NCBI RefSeq assembly: GCF_017086405.1
Contig: NZ_CP070973.1
Span: 620,001 to 684,000, forward strand
Direction: 5' to 3'
DNA from: Mycobacterium gordonae
Lineage (GTDB): Bacteria; Actinomycetota; Actinomycetes; Mycobacteriales; Mycobacteriaceae
Length of the DNA stretch: 64,000 bases
Shown: in pieces, positions 1 to 9,439 of the stretch
How positions within the stretch are numbered: position 1 is the stretch's first letter
Layout of the letters: each line of letters begins with the position of its first letter
Made by a program: the position numbers and the translations under genes
Notes under the pieces: model-generated
Told to the model about the DNA's origin: nothing
Database searches by the model: none
What the model saw: the letters and a program-made list of their open reading frames with translations, nothing else

Positions 1-1038
1 CACCACCTCCTGTCGAATCCGGCTCACACTGCCGAAGGCGCCATAGGTATTGCAGAGATGGAAGGCGTTGAACGACGCGTTCATCCGCTGCCCGGGTGAC
101 AGCATGTTGCGCGTCGGCCAGTAGCTCAGCACCAGCATCGCCGCGGCGACACCGATCACCGCAACGACGAACCACAGTGGTGGATTCGGCACGGCTCCGC
201 GTGAGCGCACATCAACCAGCGCATCCACCGCCGTCTGATCAACGGCGCCGAAAGCCAGCAGAATCGTCAGCCAGTTCAGCCAGGCGAAGTTGCCCGACGC
301 AACCAGCCACAACTGGGTGATGACGATGACGGCAGCCGCGACACTGGCCACCGGCTGCGGAGCGAACAGCCCGAACGGCACCACCAATTGCGCAAAGTGG
401 TTGCCCGCCACTTCGATTCGATGCAGCGGCCGGGGCAGGTGGTGGAACAACCAGCTCAACGGGCCCGGCATCGGCTGGGTTTCGTGATGGTAGTCAAGGC
501 AGGTGAGGTCGCGCCAACACGAGTCGCCGCGCATCTTGATCAAGCCCGCGCCGAACTCGACGCGGAACAACAGCCAGCGCACCAACCACAACACCAGCAC
601 CGGAGGCGCCACCTGCCCGTTGCCCAGAAAAACCATCAGAAAGCCGGTTTCCAGCAACAGGGACTCCCAGCCGAATCCGTACCACGTCTGGCCCACGTTG
701 ACGATAGACAGGTACAGCACCCACAGCGTCAGCCACATCAGCATCGCCGCCCACAACGGCACCAGATCCAGACCGGCTACCATCGCGGCCGCCACCGCCG
801 CGCCGAACCACGACACCCCGGCGAACAGCCGGTCGGAGTAGTGCAGGTGGAAAATGCTCGGGGCCCGCCAGAACGATCGCCTGGTCAGATACGCCGGCAC
901 CGGTAGCATCCCACGCGCGCCGATCAGCGGCCGGAACTGCCGCGCCGCCGCAACGAACGCGACCAGATATATCGCCGCTACGCCGTGCTCCAACACCAAT
1001 GCGCCCAGCCGGTATTCGGGTGCCGAAAACCAGTTCAT
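1..1038 (-). CDS. Lipase maturation factor family membrane protein (partial)
   Basis: The reading frame starts with ATG at 1038, with GAGGAG 6 bases upstream, and runs off the left edge with no stop, so the C-terminus is missing. The translation (MNWFSAPEYRLGALVLEHG...) is rich in hydrophobic segments and carries the segment GDSCWRDLTCLDYHHETQPM, typical of the LMF1/HTTM family. In animals LMF1 helps lipases fold in the ER; the bacterial role is unknown. The M. tuberculosis gene in this position is Rv0235c, a conserved membrane protein beside aftD, and the same neighbour is seen here. I infer an integral cytoplasmic-membrane protein. The family call is good, the function is open. Confidence 0.8.
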   Translation of the reverse strand, partial: MNWFSAPEYRLGALVLEHGVAAIYLVAFVAAARQFRPLIGARGMLPVPAYLTRRSFWRAPSIFHLHYSDRLFAGVSWFGAAVAAAMVAGLDLVPLWAAMLMWLTLWVLYLSIVNVGQTWYGFGWESLLLETGFLMVFLGNGQVAPPVLVLWLVRWLLFRVEFGAGLIKMRGDSCWRDLTCLDYHHETQPMPGPLSWLFHHLPRPLHRIEVAGNHFAQLVVPFGLFAPQPVASVAAAVIVITQLWLVASGNFAWLNWLTILLAFGAVDQTAVDALVDVRSRGAVPNPPLWFVVAVIGVAAAMLVLSYWPTRNMLSPGQRMNASFNAFHLCNTYGAFGSVSRIRQEVV

Positions 1039-1120
1039 GGCCACCACTCCTCGGATTATGGCGACTACGTGCGATCTTGCCCCTAGAGCCGCGATTCACC
1101 CGGTAGGGTTCCTCAGCGTC

Positions 1121-1720
1121 GTGTCCCCTCCGCGCTCCGGCACCGGAAAGTTGAGCAGAGAATTGCACAAAGCTGAATTCCTAAACCGCGCTTTTGGACG
1201 TCGCCGAATGCTGGCCCTGGGGGCGGGCGCATTGGGTTTGACAGCGGCGGCCACCGCGGTGCCGCGCGCCTCGGCGGCACCGGACGTACCGCCCCAGAAC
1301 TATGACGCCATGTTGTTGATGTGCATCGATCCTCGCTTCGTGCACCCGACAAATGAATACATGCTGGGGCGAGGCCTCGTGAACCGGTACAGCCAGTTCG
1401 CGCTGGCCGGCGCCGGCGCCGGCGCCGTTTCCCAGCACTGGGAGGCCTGGCACAACACATTCTGGGACAACCTCGCCGCGTCGATCGAACTGCACTCGAT
1501 CAACGGCGTTTTCGTGGTCAACCATCGTGACTGCGGCGCGGTCCAGATCGCCTACGGCCCTGACGCGATCTCAACGCCGGAGCGTGAGACGGCCACGCAC
1601 GAAAGGATTCTCGGTACCTTCCGCGAGGAGGCGCTGCGCCGGCATCCGGGAATCGACGTCGAGACTTGGCTGATGGCGCTGGACGGCTCAGTGGAACAGA
1701 TCGGCCCCCGCAGTCTTTGA
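1121..1720 (+). CDS. Tat-exported beta-carbonic-anhydrase-like protein
   Basis: A protein of about 199 aa. The N-terminus holds FGRRRMLALGAG followed by a hydrophobic stretch and an Ala-rich cleavage region (PRASAAP), a likely twin-arginine signal. The mature part has the beta-carbonic anhydrase zinc-site pattern: CxDxR (MCIDPRF) and HxxC (VNHRDCGAV). The expected role is reversible CO2 hydration outside the membrane, but that is inference. The start is uncertain: GTG 1121 includes a full n-region, and TTG 1151 is the alternative; neither has a strong ribosome site. It is transcribed convergently with aftD and the two reading frames overlap by 33 bases. I do not recall this gene at the locus in M. 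tuberculosis. Confidence 0.72.
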   Translation: MSPPRSGTGKLSRELHKAEFLNRAFGRRRMLALGAGALGLTAAATAVPRASAAPDVPPQNYDAMLLMCIDPRFVHPTNEYMLGRGLVNRYSQFALAGAGAGAVSQHWEAWHNTFWDNLAASIELHSINGVFVVNHRDCGAVQIAYGPDAISTPERETATHERILGTFREEALRRHPGIDVETWLMALDGSVEQIGPRSL

Positions 1721-4700
1721 TCGGCCGATCGATGTTGTGGTGACCACCGACGCGGCGACTGCCGCAAGTGAAATCAGTGCCAGCAGTTGAACACTCGCGG
1801 AATGGCCCGCGTAGCCGTCGGCAGACCGCCAGGGATGGCGCGACAGCACCGCACCTGCCGCCACGATCCCACCGGCGCTGAGTCCGACGGTCAGCGCGTC
1901 GCGCCAGCGGTCCGGCACCACATGCCGCACCCCGAGCAGGGCCGCGACCACCACGGCACCGACGGCGCCGGCGATCAACGCTCCCGCTCCCAGAACCGCC
2001 ACTCCGGCCCATGCTCCGGAAGGCCACGCGACCGCGGCCGGATCGTCCCAGGAACCGTTGCGGCGCCGCCACAATGCCAGAACCGCCAGCAGCGGTAACA
2101 GGCTCAACCCCACTCCCAGGCCGCCCCGATACACCGCATTGGAGGCAAAGGTCAGCGTGATGGTGCCGGCGTCTCCAGCCGGAACCAACCATCCCTGCTG
2201 CCAACCGTTGACGGCCACCGGTTTCAGGCGCGCGCCGCTACTGCTGCGGGCCACCCAGCCAGGGTTGATGCTCTCCGGAATCACCAGCACCCGGTTGTCG
2301 CCGGACGCCGGTGCACGCACCTCGCGGCGGACCGGCTCCCACACCCTCACCTCTGCGGAAGCGACAGGCGCAGAAGCTGATTCAGGAGCGGCTGACAACT
2401 GCGCACCATCCACCACGAACGCCGCCCCCGGACTGATCAACAATTCCTGCGGGCCGGCCGGCAGTTCGATCGGACCGGGTTCGCAGGGCTGTGCCGCAAC
2501 CGGCTCGCCGTCCAGCAACGCGCCGGCGGTGGTCCGGACGGACGTGTGCAGGAACCGCCCGGCCACCGCGATCACCGGGCCGTGCTCACAGTCGACGACG
2601 ACCTCCCGGTCGCGGGCGGCCGCCCCGGGCCGGGCGGGCGCCACCGGGGCGCCGTCGGCGCCCAACACCGCCACCTCAGCCAGCCCCGGTGGCTTGAGCT
2701 GGTCGAAGCCCAGCGCGTTGCGGTCGATGATGTCCTGCCAGTCGAGCAGGCTGACGGTCACGGTGTCGGTCACCCGGGGGTGCAGTTTCAGCGTCTGCGC
2801 GTCGCGGCCCGGGTCCACGGCCTGTGCCTGTGGTCCGTCGCCCAGGTCGACGGCCACCATCGTCGGATGGGCGGGCAATGTCGTGGCGCTGGGCGCCAAC
2901 CGCAATCCGGTGACCTCGGTGGCCCGCGGCAGCCGCAGGGTCAGCGTCGGCGGCGTCTTGTATTGCACCACCCGCTGCGGCGCGGTCCACGCCGTCGCCG
3001 GGTCGCCATCGGTGGCCGCATACGCCGAGCCGAGGACCTCGACCAGATCGGAATCGCCGTAAGCCCGCGTGGTGTCCGGCTCGGCGACCAGGTCCGCCAG
3101 TTTGGGTCCCTGCCGGGAGCGCACCCATACCGTCGGAGTCACCGTCATGGGGACCGGCACCGTCAAGGTACGACTGAGGTTGACCGGCTCTTCGGGAGCC
3201 AGCGCCATCGACGCCGCGCAGCGCACGCTGTCCGGCCCCGGCGCACAGCCCGGCCGGCCCAGCAGTTCGGCGCCCACGTCCCAGCGGGCGATGGTTGCGC
3301 CGGGCGGCGGCCCCGGCACCAACACGGTGTGGCGCAACTGCACCGGATGGGCGAAACCCGACGCGTCGTACTGGGTGACCGTCAGGTCGGTAATGCCGAA
3401 CTGCACTCCGGCCGACCCGTCGTCGGTGCCGGCCGCCGTGACCCGCACCCACGGCGTCTCGCCGACGGGCAGCGCGGCGCTCAACGGTTTTCCGGACTCC
3501 TCGAACCGCAACGTGGTACTGCCATTGGCCGTTTCGACGAGGATGCGGCGGACCTGTGCGCCGACGGCCGACGCACTCGGTGTCAGGGTCAGGACCGCGT
3601 TGGTCACCGGATGGTCGAAGTCGACCTGCAACCACTGGCCGACGGCGGCCTGCAGGGCGTTGGACACCCAGGCGGTTGCCGGGTCGCCGTCAACCGCGGC
3701 GGCGGGTGAGGTCGCCGTCGCGACATCGGGCAGCGCCGTGGCATCCGAGGACGAACTCGACACGGTGATGCGGCCGCCGGTCCAGCTTCCGTAGACCGTG
3801 TCGGCACCGGGGACGGGGTAATCGGGCACCCGGTTGTACGTGTGCCGGGCGTCCCCGGGCGCCCGGATCGCCGACGAATGCAAGTCGACGCGGCCGTAGT
3901 CGGTTTCCCGGGCCAGGGGGGTGTCGGTGACGGTCACCACCGGCGTGGGTAGCCCGGCGGCGTGGGCGTCCGCGGTCATCAGCACCGGGCCCAGCGGTGG
4001 ACGACCCAGCAGCCGTCGCCGTTCGTCGAGCCGCAACAGCACCTCGGGACCGCCGTCGACGCGCGGCAGCAGGTCGACGTCGGCGAAGTAGGGCGCAGCG
4101 GGATTGTGACCGGCGCTGACCCGGAATATCTGCACGGCCGGGTAGCGTGGCCGCAGCCCGCTGTCGTTGACGAAGCCGGCCAGCAGGCCCGGACCCACCG
4201 GCGCGCCGAACTCGGCAACCTCGGTCAGCCCGGGCGAACCCGCGATGGCGCGGTGCACCAGGATCGGTCGCGCCGACCGCGACGACTCCGGATCCAGATC
4301 GTTGCGCACCACCACATACGAGATACCCTGCCGCACAAGGGAATCCGCTAGTCCTGCCGAAGGCTGTCCGGCGGCGAAGAGTCGTTGCACCGAATCCAGC
4401 GCGCGGATGGTCTGCGGCGGTGTCAGCGGGATTGAGTCGCGAACCCCCCAGGCGCTGCTGCCCAACACCTGCAGCGGCTCGTCGTGACTGGTCCCCCACA
4501 CCTGGGTGGCGAACGGCGCGCCCGGCACCACCAGCACCCGACCCTCCTGGTGTTCGGTGAGCCAGTCGGCCGCCTCGTGCCAGTAGTCGGGTATCGCGCT
4601 GAACGTGCCCGGTGGTGTCAGCCGCGTGGACCACGCCAACGACGTGCTTACCAGCAGGCCGGTCAACGCGACGATCCCGACCGCCACCCGACGGTCGCGC

Positions 4701-5857
4701 TCCGGATGAGCCAGCGCCGTCAGCCATACCGCCTGCGGCGCGCTGCCCGGTAGCGGGATCCGGCCCAGCACCTGCGCAAAGCCGAGCGCCAGCGGGATTC
4801 GGACCACCGGCCCGAGCTTGTGCACGTTGCGCAGCGGAGTGCCGGCGCCGTCCAGGAACGCTTGCACCTGATGAGCCACCGGCGAACCCAGCCCACCGCT
4901 GTAGCCGACGGCCAGCAAAACCACCCCGACCAGCAGCATCCCCACCAGTCGGCCACGGGCCGGCATCGCGGTACTGGCCAGCCCGGCCAGCCCGGCTCCG
5001 GCGACCAGGCAGGTGCCCAGGATGGCCACCGGCCCGGTGACCAGCGGGGCTCCCGCCGTCGCCGTGGGCGCCACGAACGGTGTCCAGCTGTCGGTGCCGC
5101 GCAACAATTCCACCAGCGACGACCACTGAGTCGTCACGCCCGAGGACTCGATGAAGTCCAGAAACGGCGGGCTGACGCCGCGCAACTGGCTCAGCGCTAC
5201 CACCCACCACGACACCGCCGGAACCAGCGCCACCACCAGCCACCCGGCGTAGCGCAGCCACCGCCGGCCAGGCCGGTGAGCGACCAGCCAGATCGCCGCG
5301 GGCAGGCATCCGGCCAGCGTCGCGATCGCGTTGACCGCGCCCATCAACGCCACCGCCAGGCCGGCCTGGCCGGCCAGCACCCGCGCCGAGCGCCCGGAGC
5401 CGCCCCGCAACGCGAGGATGGTCGGCAGCAACACCCACGGCGCCAACATCATCGGCAGCGTCTCGGAGGATATCGATCCCAGCGTGGTCAGCAGCCGCGG
5501 TGACAGCGCGAACGCGCCGGCGCCGAGTATCCGGGACGTCGGGCTGCCGATGCCCAGCGCCTCGGCGACCCGCAGCATCCCCCAGCAGCCGACCGTCAGC
5601 AGCAGCGCCCACCACAGTCGCTGGGTGACCCAGCCGGGCACCCCGAGCGCATGGCCGATCAGGAAGAAGGTGCCGTGCGGAAACAGGTAGCCGTAGGCCT
5701 GATTCTGCGACTGGCCGAACGGCAGCTCGCTGTTCCACAAATTGGTGGCGCGGGTCAGGAAGCGCAGTGGGTTGGCGGTGAGGTCGAGCTTGGTGTCAGG
5801 CGAAATCTGGCCGGGGGATTGGGCGAACGACAAAACGAGTGAGACGGCCCCGACCAA
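1688..5857 (-). CDS. aftD: Alpha-(1->3)-arabinofuranosyltransferase AftD
   Basis: A 1389-aa polytopic membrane glycosyltransferase of the GT-C superfamily, matching M. tuberculosis Rv0236c (about 1400 aa). The N-terminal third holds many hydrophobic segments and the segment SPDTKLDLTANPLRFL. The rest is a large extracytoplasmic region with beta-rich, discoidin/CBM-like stretches (for example AWVSNALQAAVGQWLQVDFD), and further membrane helices lie near the C-terminus. AftD adds alpha-1,3-linked arabinose from decaprenylphosphoryl arabinose to the arabinan of arabinogalactan and lipoarabinomannan. The most upstream in-frame start I find is TTG 5857, which clips a short basic n-region (LSRRWLL) that could belong to the protein. 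It lies 46 bases behind the DUF2613 peptide gene, as in M. tuberculosis. Confidence 0.93.
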   Translation of the reverse strand: MVGAVSLVLSFAQSPGQISPDTKLDLTANPLRFLTRATNLWNSELPFGQSQNQAYGYLFPHGTFFLIGHALGVPGWVTQRLWWALLLTVGCWGMLRVAEALGIGSPTSRILGAGAFALSPRLLTTLGSISSETLPMMLAPWVLLPTILALRGGSGRSARVLAGQAGLAVALMGAVNAIATLAGCLPAAIWLVAHRPGRRWLRYAGWLVVALVPAVSWWVVALSQLRGVSPPFLDFIESSGVTTQWSSLVELLRGTDSWTPFVAPTATAGAPLVTGPVAILGTCLVAGAGLAGLASTAMPARGRLVGMLLVGVVLLAVGYSGGLGSPVAHQVQAFLDGAGTPLRNVHKLGPVVRIPLALGFAQVLGRIPLPGSAPQAVWLTALAHPERDRRVAVGIVALTGLLVSTSLAWSTRLTPPGTFSAIPDYWHEAADWLTEHQEGRVLVVPGAPFATQVWGTSHDEPLQVLGSSAWGVRDSIPLTPPQTIRALDSVQRLFAAGQPSAGLADSLVRQGISYVVVRNDLDPESSRSARPILVHRAIAGSPGLTEVAEFGAPVGPGLLAGFVNDSGLRPRYPAVQIFRVSAGHNPAAPYFADVDLLPRVDGGPEVLLRLDERRRLLGRPPLGPVLMTADAHAAGLPTPVVTVTDTPLARETDYGRVDLHSSAIRAPGDARHTYNRVPDYPVPGADTVYGSWTGGRITVSSSSSDATALPDVATATSPAAAVDGDPATAWVSNALQAAVGQWLQVDFDHPVTNAVLTLTPSASAVGAQVRRILVETANGSTTLRFEESGKPLSAALPVGETPWVRVTAAGTDDGSAGVQFGITDLTVTQYDASGFAHPVQLRHTVLVPGPPPGATIARWDVGAELLGRPGCAPGPDSVRCAASMALAPEEPVNLSRTLTVPVPMTVTPTVWVRSRQGPKLADLVAEPDTTRAYGDSDLVEVLGSAYAATDGDPATAWTAPQRVVQYKTPPTLTLRLPRATEVTGLRLAPSATTLPAHPTMVAVDLGDGPQAQAVDPGRDAQTLKLHPRVTDTVTVSLLDWQDIIDRNALGFDQLKPPGLAEVAVLGADGAPVAPARPGAAARDREVVVDCEHGPVIAVAGRFLHTSVRTTAGALLDGEPVAAQPCEPGPIELPAGPQELLISPGAAFVVDGAQLSAAPESASAPVASAEVRVWEPVRREVRAPASGDNRVLVIPESINPGWVARSSSGARLKPVAVNGWQQGWLVPAGDAGTITLTFASNAVYRGGLGVGLSLLPLLAVLALWRRRNGSWDDPAAVAWPSGAWAGVAVLGAGALIAGAVGAVVVAALLGVRHVVPDRWRDALTVGLSAGGIVAAGAVLSRHPWRSADGYAGHSASVQLLALISLAAVAASVVTTTSIGRSKTAGADLFH

Positions 5858-5903
5858 CAGCAGCCAGCGACGCGACAGGCCCGAGAGCTCGACCTCCGGC
5901 TGG

Positions 5904-6077
5904 CTAGCTGCGGTTGCCGTACTCGACCCGGTTGAGCACCGACGACCCTGGATCGCCCCCGGGCAGAGGCGGCTTCGTGTCCTGCTGGACCATCAAGGTG
6001 ACGCCGAAAATCGCGGCTGCGCCGAGCAACAAGCCGACCACCACACTGGCAGCGGCGGGCGCGACGATCCGGTTCAT
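5904..6077 (-). CDS. DUF2613 small membrane peptide (Rv0236A-like)
   Basis: A 57-aa protein with one N-terminal hydrophobic segment (APAAASVVVGLLLGAAAIFG) and a short polar tail ending NRVEYGNRS. It matches the M. tuberculosis small protein Rv0236A by position and by sequence as I remember it. The reading frame extends further upstream, but ATG 6077 gives the expected length and places the hydrophobic segment at the N-terminus. It is followed in the same direction by aftD, 46 bases away, so the two may be co-transcribed. Function unknown; an accessory role for AftD is only a guess from linkage. Confidence 0.88.
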   Translation of the reverse strand: MNRIVAPAAASVVVGLLLGAAAIFGVTLMVQQDTKPPLPGGDPGSSVLNRVEYGNRS

Positions 6078-6222
6078 GCCACCGAACCTAGCAGAACGAC
6101 GCGGGGTCGCGGTCGCCGTACCGAACCATTGGATGCGCCGGGAATTCGGACGGGGCGGGTACCCGCCACGGCCGAAGCCGCCCCCGAACTCGGCGGTGAA
6201 ACGCCCGTGACAGCATGTCCGG

Positions 6223-7404
6223 ATGGCTTTTCCGCGCACCCTGGCCGTCCTTGCCGCCGCATCGCTGCTGGTCGCCGCCTGTCACGGCGGCACCAAGCCC
6301 GGGAAGTCCTCGAGCACCAGCACCCCGAGCTCGTCGAGTACCAGCTCCACTGCGGCCGCCGCACCGGGCCCCCGAGTCTGCGCTGACCCTCCGGACGTCC
6401 CGGCCAAGATGCCCAGCCTGCGCGACAAGCTGGCCCAGCTGCTGATGGTCGGGGTGCGCGACGCCGCCGATGCCAGGTCCGTGGTCACCGACTTCCACGT
6501 CGGCGGCATCCTCATCGGCAGCGACACCGACCTGTCCATGCTTCCCGGACCACTGGGCGAGATCGCCAACGCTGCCAGTCCGCTGCCGCTCGCGGTCGGC
6601 GTCGACGAGGAAGGCGGCCGGGTCTCGCGGCTGCGGACCCTGCTCGACGGCAGGGGCCCGACGGCCAAGGAAATGGGGCAGACGATGACGCCCGCGCAAG
6701 TGCACGACCTGGCGCTGACCCGCGGCCGCAAGATGAAAGACCTCGGTTTCACCGTCGACTTCGCCCCGGTGGTCGACGTGACCGACGAGCCCGACGACAG
6801 CGTGATCGGCGACCGTTCGTTCGGTGCGGACCCCGCGAAGGTCACCGAGTACGCCGGCGCCTACGCCCAGGGCCTGCGCGACGCGAAGCTGTTGCCGGTG
6901 CTCAAGCACTTCCCCGGGCACGGCCACGGCTCCGGTGATTCGCACACCGGCGGGGTCACCACACCCCCGTTGTCCGAGCTGGTCGCCAACGACCTGGTGC
7001 CGTATCGGACCCTGCTCAACGCCATCCCGGTGGCGGTGATGGTCGGTCACATGCAGGTACCCGGCTTGACCGGCAGCGACCCGGCCAGCCTGAGCAAGGC
7101 CGCGCTCGACCTGCTGCGCAACGGCACCGGCTACGGCGGGCCGCCCTTCAACGGCCCGGTGTTCAGCGACGACGTGTCCAGCATGGCGGCCATCTCCGAC
7201 CGGTTCGGGGTGACCGAGGCCGTGCTGAAAACCCTGCAGGCCGGCACCGACATCGCGTTGTGGGTCACCACCAAGGAGGTGCCTGCGGTACTCGACCGGC
7301 TCGAGCAGGCGGTCAGCGCCGGCGATCTGCCGGTGCAGCAGGTGGACGCCTCGCTGGTGCGGGTCGCGGCGATGAAGGCAGTCACCGCGGCATGTGGCCG
7401 CTGA
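6223..7404 (+). CDS. lpqI: Lipoprotein beta-N-acetylhexosaminidase LpqI
   Basis: A 393-aa GH3 family enzyme matching Rv0237. A signal peptide ends in a lipobox (LLVAAC, lipidated Cys 20), followed by a Ser/Thr-rich linker. The GH3 core shows the NagZ signature KHFPGHGHGSGDSHTG (the His/Asp acid-base loop) and a likely nucleophile Asp in FSDDVSSM. It removes GlcNAc from peptidoglycan fragments during cell-wall recycling, acting at the outer face of the membrane. It is divergent from the DUF2613/aftD pair. A TetR gene starts 41 bases downstream and may be read from the same transcript. Confidence 0.94.
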   Translation: MAFPRTLAVLAAASLLVAACHGGTKPGKSSSTSTPSSSSTSSTAAAAPGPRVCADPPDVPAKMPSLRDKLAQLLMVGVRDAADARSVVTDFHVGGILIGSDTDLSMLPGPLGEIANAASPLPLAVGVDEEGGRVSRLRTLLDGRGPTAKEMGQTMTPAQVHDLALTRGRKMKDLGFTVDFAPVVDVTDEPDDSVIGDRSFGADPAKVTEYAGAYAQGLRDAKLLPVLKHFPGHGHGSGDSHTGGVTTPPLSELVANDLVPYRTLLNAIPVAVMVGHMQVPGLTGSDPASLSKAALDLLRNGTGYGGPPFNGPVFSDDVSSMAAISDRFGVTEAVLKTLQAGTDIALWVTTKEVPAVLDRLEQAVSAGDLPVQQVDASLVRVAAMKAVTAACGR

Positions 7405-7445
7405 CCGAAAGTGCTTACCCTTGGTTGGGATAGATAGGGGATAGC

Positions 7446-8084
7446 GTGGCAGGTAGTGGGGCGGGTGGTACCAAGCGGTTACCGCGTGCTGTCCGCGAGC
7501 AGCAGATGCTCGATGCCGCGGTACAGATGTTCTCGGTCAACGGTTACCACGAGACCTCGATGGACACGATCGCCGCGGCGGCCGAGATCTCCAAGCCGAT
7601 GCTGTACCTGTACTACGGCTCCAAGGAGGATCTGTTTGGGGCCTGCCTGAACCGGGAGATGAGCCGGTTCATCGACGCGGTGCGGGCCGACATCGACTTC
7701 ACCCAGAGCCCAAAAGATCTGTTACGCAACACCATTGGCGCGTTCTTGCGCTACATCGACGAGAACCGCGCGTCCTGGATCGTGATGTACACCCAGGCCA
7801 CCAGTTCGCAGGCGTTCGCCCATCTGGTGCGCGAAGGTCGCGAGCAGATCATCGAATTGGTGGCCGGGTTGGTGCGGGCCGGTACCCGCAGCCCACGGTC
7901 GGACGCCGAAATCGAAATCATGGCGGTGGCTCTGGTCGGCGCGGGCGAGGCGGTGGCCAGCCGCCTGAGTACCGGTGACATCGACGTCGATGCGGCCGCC
8001 GAGATGATGATCGACCTGTTCTGGGTGGGTTTGCGGGGGGCGCCGCTCGAGCGGGATGCCGGCTCCAATGCGGCGACGGGATAG
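7446..8084 (+). CDS. TetR/AcrR family transcriptional regulator (Rv0238-like)
   Basis: A 212-aa regulator. The N-terminal helix-turn-helix lies near residues 16-62 (VREQQMLDAAVQMF...YHETSMDTIAAAAEISKPMLYLYYGSKEDLF). The C-terminal half is helical, as in TetR ligand-binding domains. It starts with GTG 7446, preceded by AGGGGATA. It matches Rv0238 by synteny behind lpqI. Ligand and targets are not known. The nearby fatty-acid genes fabG4/fadA2 and fadE5 carry a shared palindrome that this protein, among others, could bind. Confidence 0.9.
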   Translation: MAGSGAGGTKRLPRAVREQQMLDAAVQMFSVNGYHETSMDTIAAAAEISKPMLYLYYGSKEDLFGACLNREMSRFIDAVRADIDFTQSPKDLLRNTIGAFLRYIDENRASWIVMYTQATSSQAFAHLVREGREQIIELVAGLVRAGTRSPRSDAEIEIMAVALVGAGEAVASRLSTGDIDVDAAAEMMIDLFWVGLRGAPLERDAGSNAATG

Positions 8085-8176
8085 CCAAGCGCGATAGAAC
8101 GCGCCGACCGGTCGGCCGCGCCGCTGCTGCGGTAGGCGCTGCGCAAAGCCGCTCGGTGTCCGTATTGTCGGCAGGC

Positions 8177-9427
8177 ATGTCCCGAAAGTCAGACGTCGAT
8201 TTCTTCTGCGGCGTCGTCATCGTCGGGCTGCTCGCCGGGCTGGCCGGGTTGGCGACCACGCTGGTGCTCCGGTCGGTCGAACACCTCACGTATCACTACA
8301 CTTTCGGCTCGCTACTGGACGGGATCACCGGGAGCAGTCCGGTTCGGCGGGCATTGGGTCCCATGGTCGGCGCGGCGCTGGCCGGCCTGGGCTGGTGGCT
8401 ACTGCGGCGCCGCTTCGAGGTGCCACCGCTGGCCGGCACCATCGTTGGACACCAGCGGGTACCGCGGCTGACGTGGAGCATCGATGCCATGTTGCAGGTG
8501 CTCCTGGTCGGCTCCGGTGCCTCCCTGGGACGCGAAGGTGCGCCACGCCAGTTCGCTGCTGTGCTTGGGGATTTCGGCAGCGCGTGGATCCGACGGCTGT
8601 CGCCGGGCGACCGCGAGATCCTGCTGGCCAGCGCGGCGGGCGCCGGGCTCGGCGCGGTGTACGCCGTGCCGATGGCCGGTGCCCTCTTCACGTTGCGCAT
8701 CCTGCTGAACACCTGGCGGCTGCGCGCGATGGGCGCGGCGTTGATCACCTCCAGCCTGGCCGTCGCGGTCGGCTCGCTGGTCACCCACGACCATAACGAA
8801 TTGAATTGGCCCAGCGCGGAATCGGCGTATCTGCTGAGTGCGCACGGGCTGGCGCTGGCGCCGGTGGCATTCGCGGTCGGCTGGGTCTTCAACAAGATCG
8901 TCGCTGCAGCCCGTCCGGCCACACTGATCCGATCCTGGATGCTGGTACCTGCGCTGGCCGGCGCCGGGCTGCTGACCGGTATCTGTTCACACTGGTGGCC
9001 AGAGTTGCCGGGCAACGGCAAGAGCGTGCTCACCGTCAGCCTCGCATCCGGGATGACGCTGGCCTCGGCGGCGGTAATCCTGACGTTGAAGCCACTACTG
9101 ACGGTGTTGTTTCTGCGCGCGGGCGGTGCCGGTGGCCTGCTCACTCCCTCATTGGCCACCGGTGCGGCGGCCGGGACGCTCCTGGTGCTGGCGCTGAACC
9201 AGCTGGCGGGAACCCATCTGCACGGGCCGGTGATCTCGTTGGGAGCGGCGGCCGGGGTGCTCGCGGTGACCCAGGGGTCACCGACCTGGGCGGCGATCTT
9301 CGTCTGGGAACTGGCCCGGCCACCGATCTGGATGCTGCTGGTGTTCGCGGTCACCGCGGTTGGAGCACACGCACTCGACAGACTCGTGGTTCGTCATCGC
9401 CAGCGGCTCGATCACCGGGCCGGCTGA
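8177..9427 (+). CDS. ClC-family chloride channel/antiporter
   Basis: A protein of about 416 aa with some 10 or more hydrophobic segments. The ClC signatures are divergent. SLGREGAPRQ keeps the gating Glu of the GREGP motif but has Ala where Pro is usual. GGLLTPSLATGA stands for the GxFxP anion-site motif with Leu for Phe. I cannot see the GSGIP motif that supplies the central Ser. It probably moves Cl- or another small anion, perhaps in exchange for protons. ATG 8177 was chosen; GTG 8156 would add seven residues. Its stop is only 12 bases from the stop of the convergent PPE gene. It sits where M. tuberculosis H37Rv has VapBC24. Confidence 0.86.
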   Translation: MSRKSDVDFFCGVVIVGLLAGLAGLATTLVLRSVEHLTYHYTFGSLLDGITGSSPVRRALGPMVGAALAGLGWWLLRRRFEVPPLAGTIVGHQRVPRLTWSIDAMLQVLLVGSGASLGREGAPRQFAAVLGDFGSAWIRRLSPGDREILLASAAGAGLGAVYAVPMAGALFTLRILLNTWRLRAMGAALITSSLAVAVGSLVTHDHNELNWPSAESAYLLSAHGLALAPVAFAVGWVFNKIVAAARPATLIRSWMLVPALAGAGLLTGICSHWWPELPGNGKSVLTVSLASGMTLASAAVILTLKPLLTVLFLRAGGAGGLLTPSLATGAAAGTLLVLALNQLAGTHLHGPVISLGAAAGVLAVTQGSPTWAAIFVWELARPPIWMLLVFAVTAVGAHALDRLVVRHRQRLDHRAG

Positions 9428-9439
9428 GCGCGAGCTGGT

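Noticed and set aside
494..1168. 224-codon minus-strand frame
   Set aside because: Out of frame with the lipase-maturation-factor reading, Arg/Gly-rich shadow composition.
3690..5738. 682-codon minus-strand frame inside aftD
   Set aside because: Arg-rich shadow of aftD in the next frame, without hydrophobic segments or a start signal.
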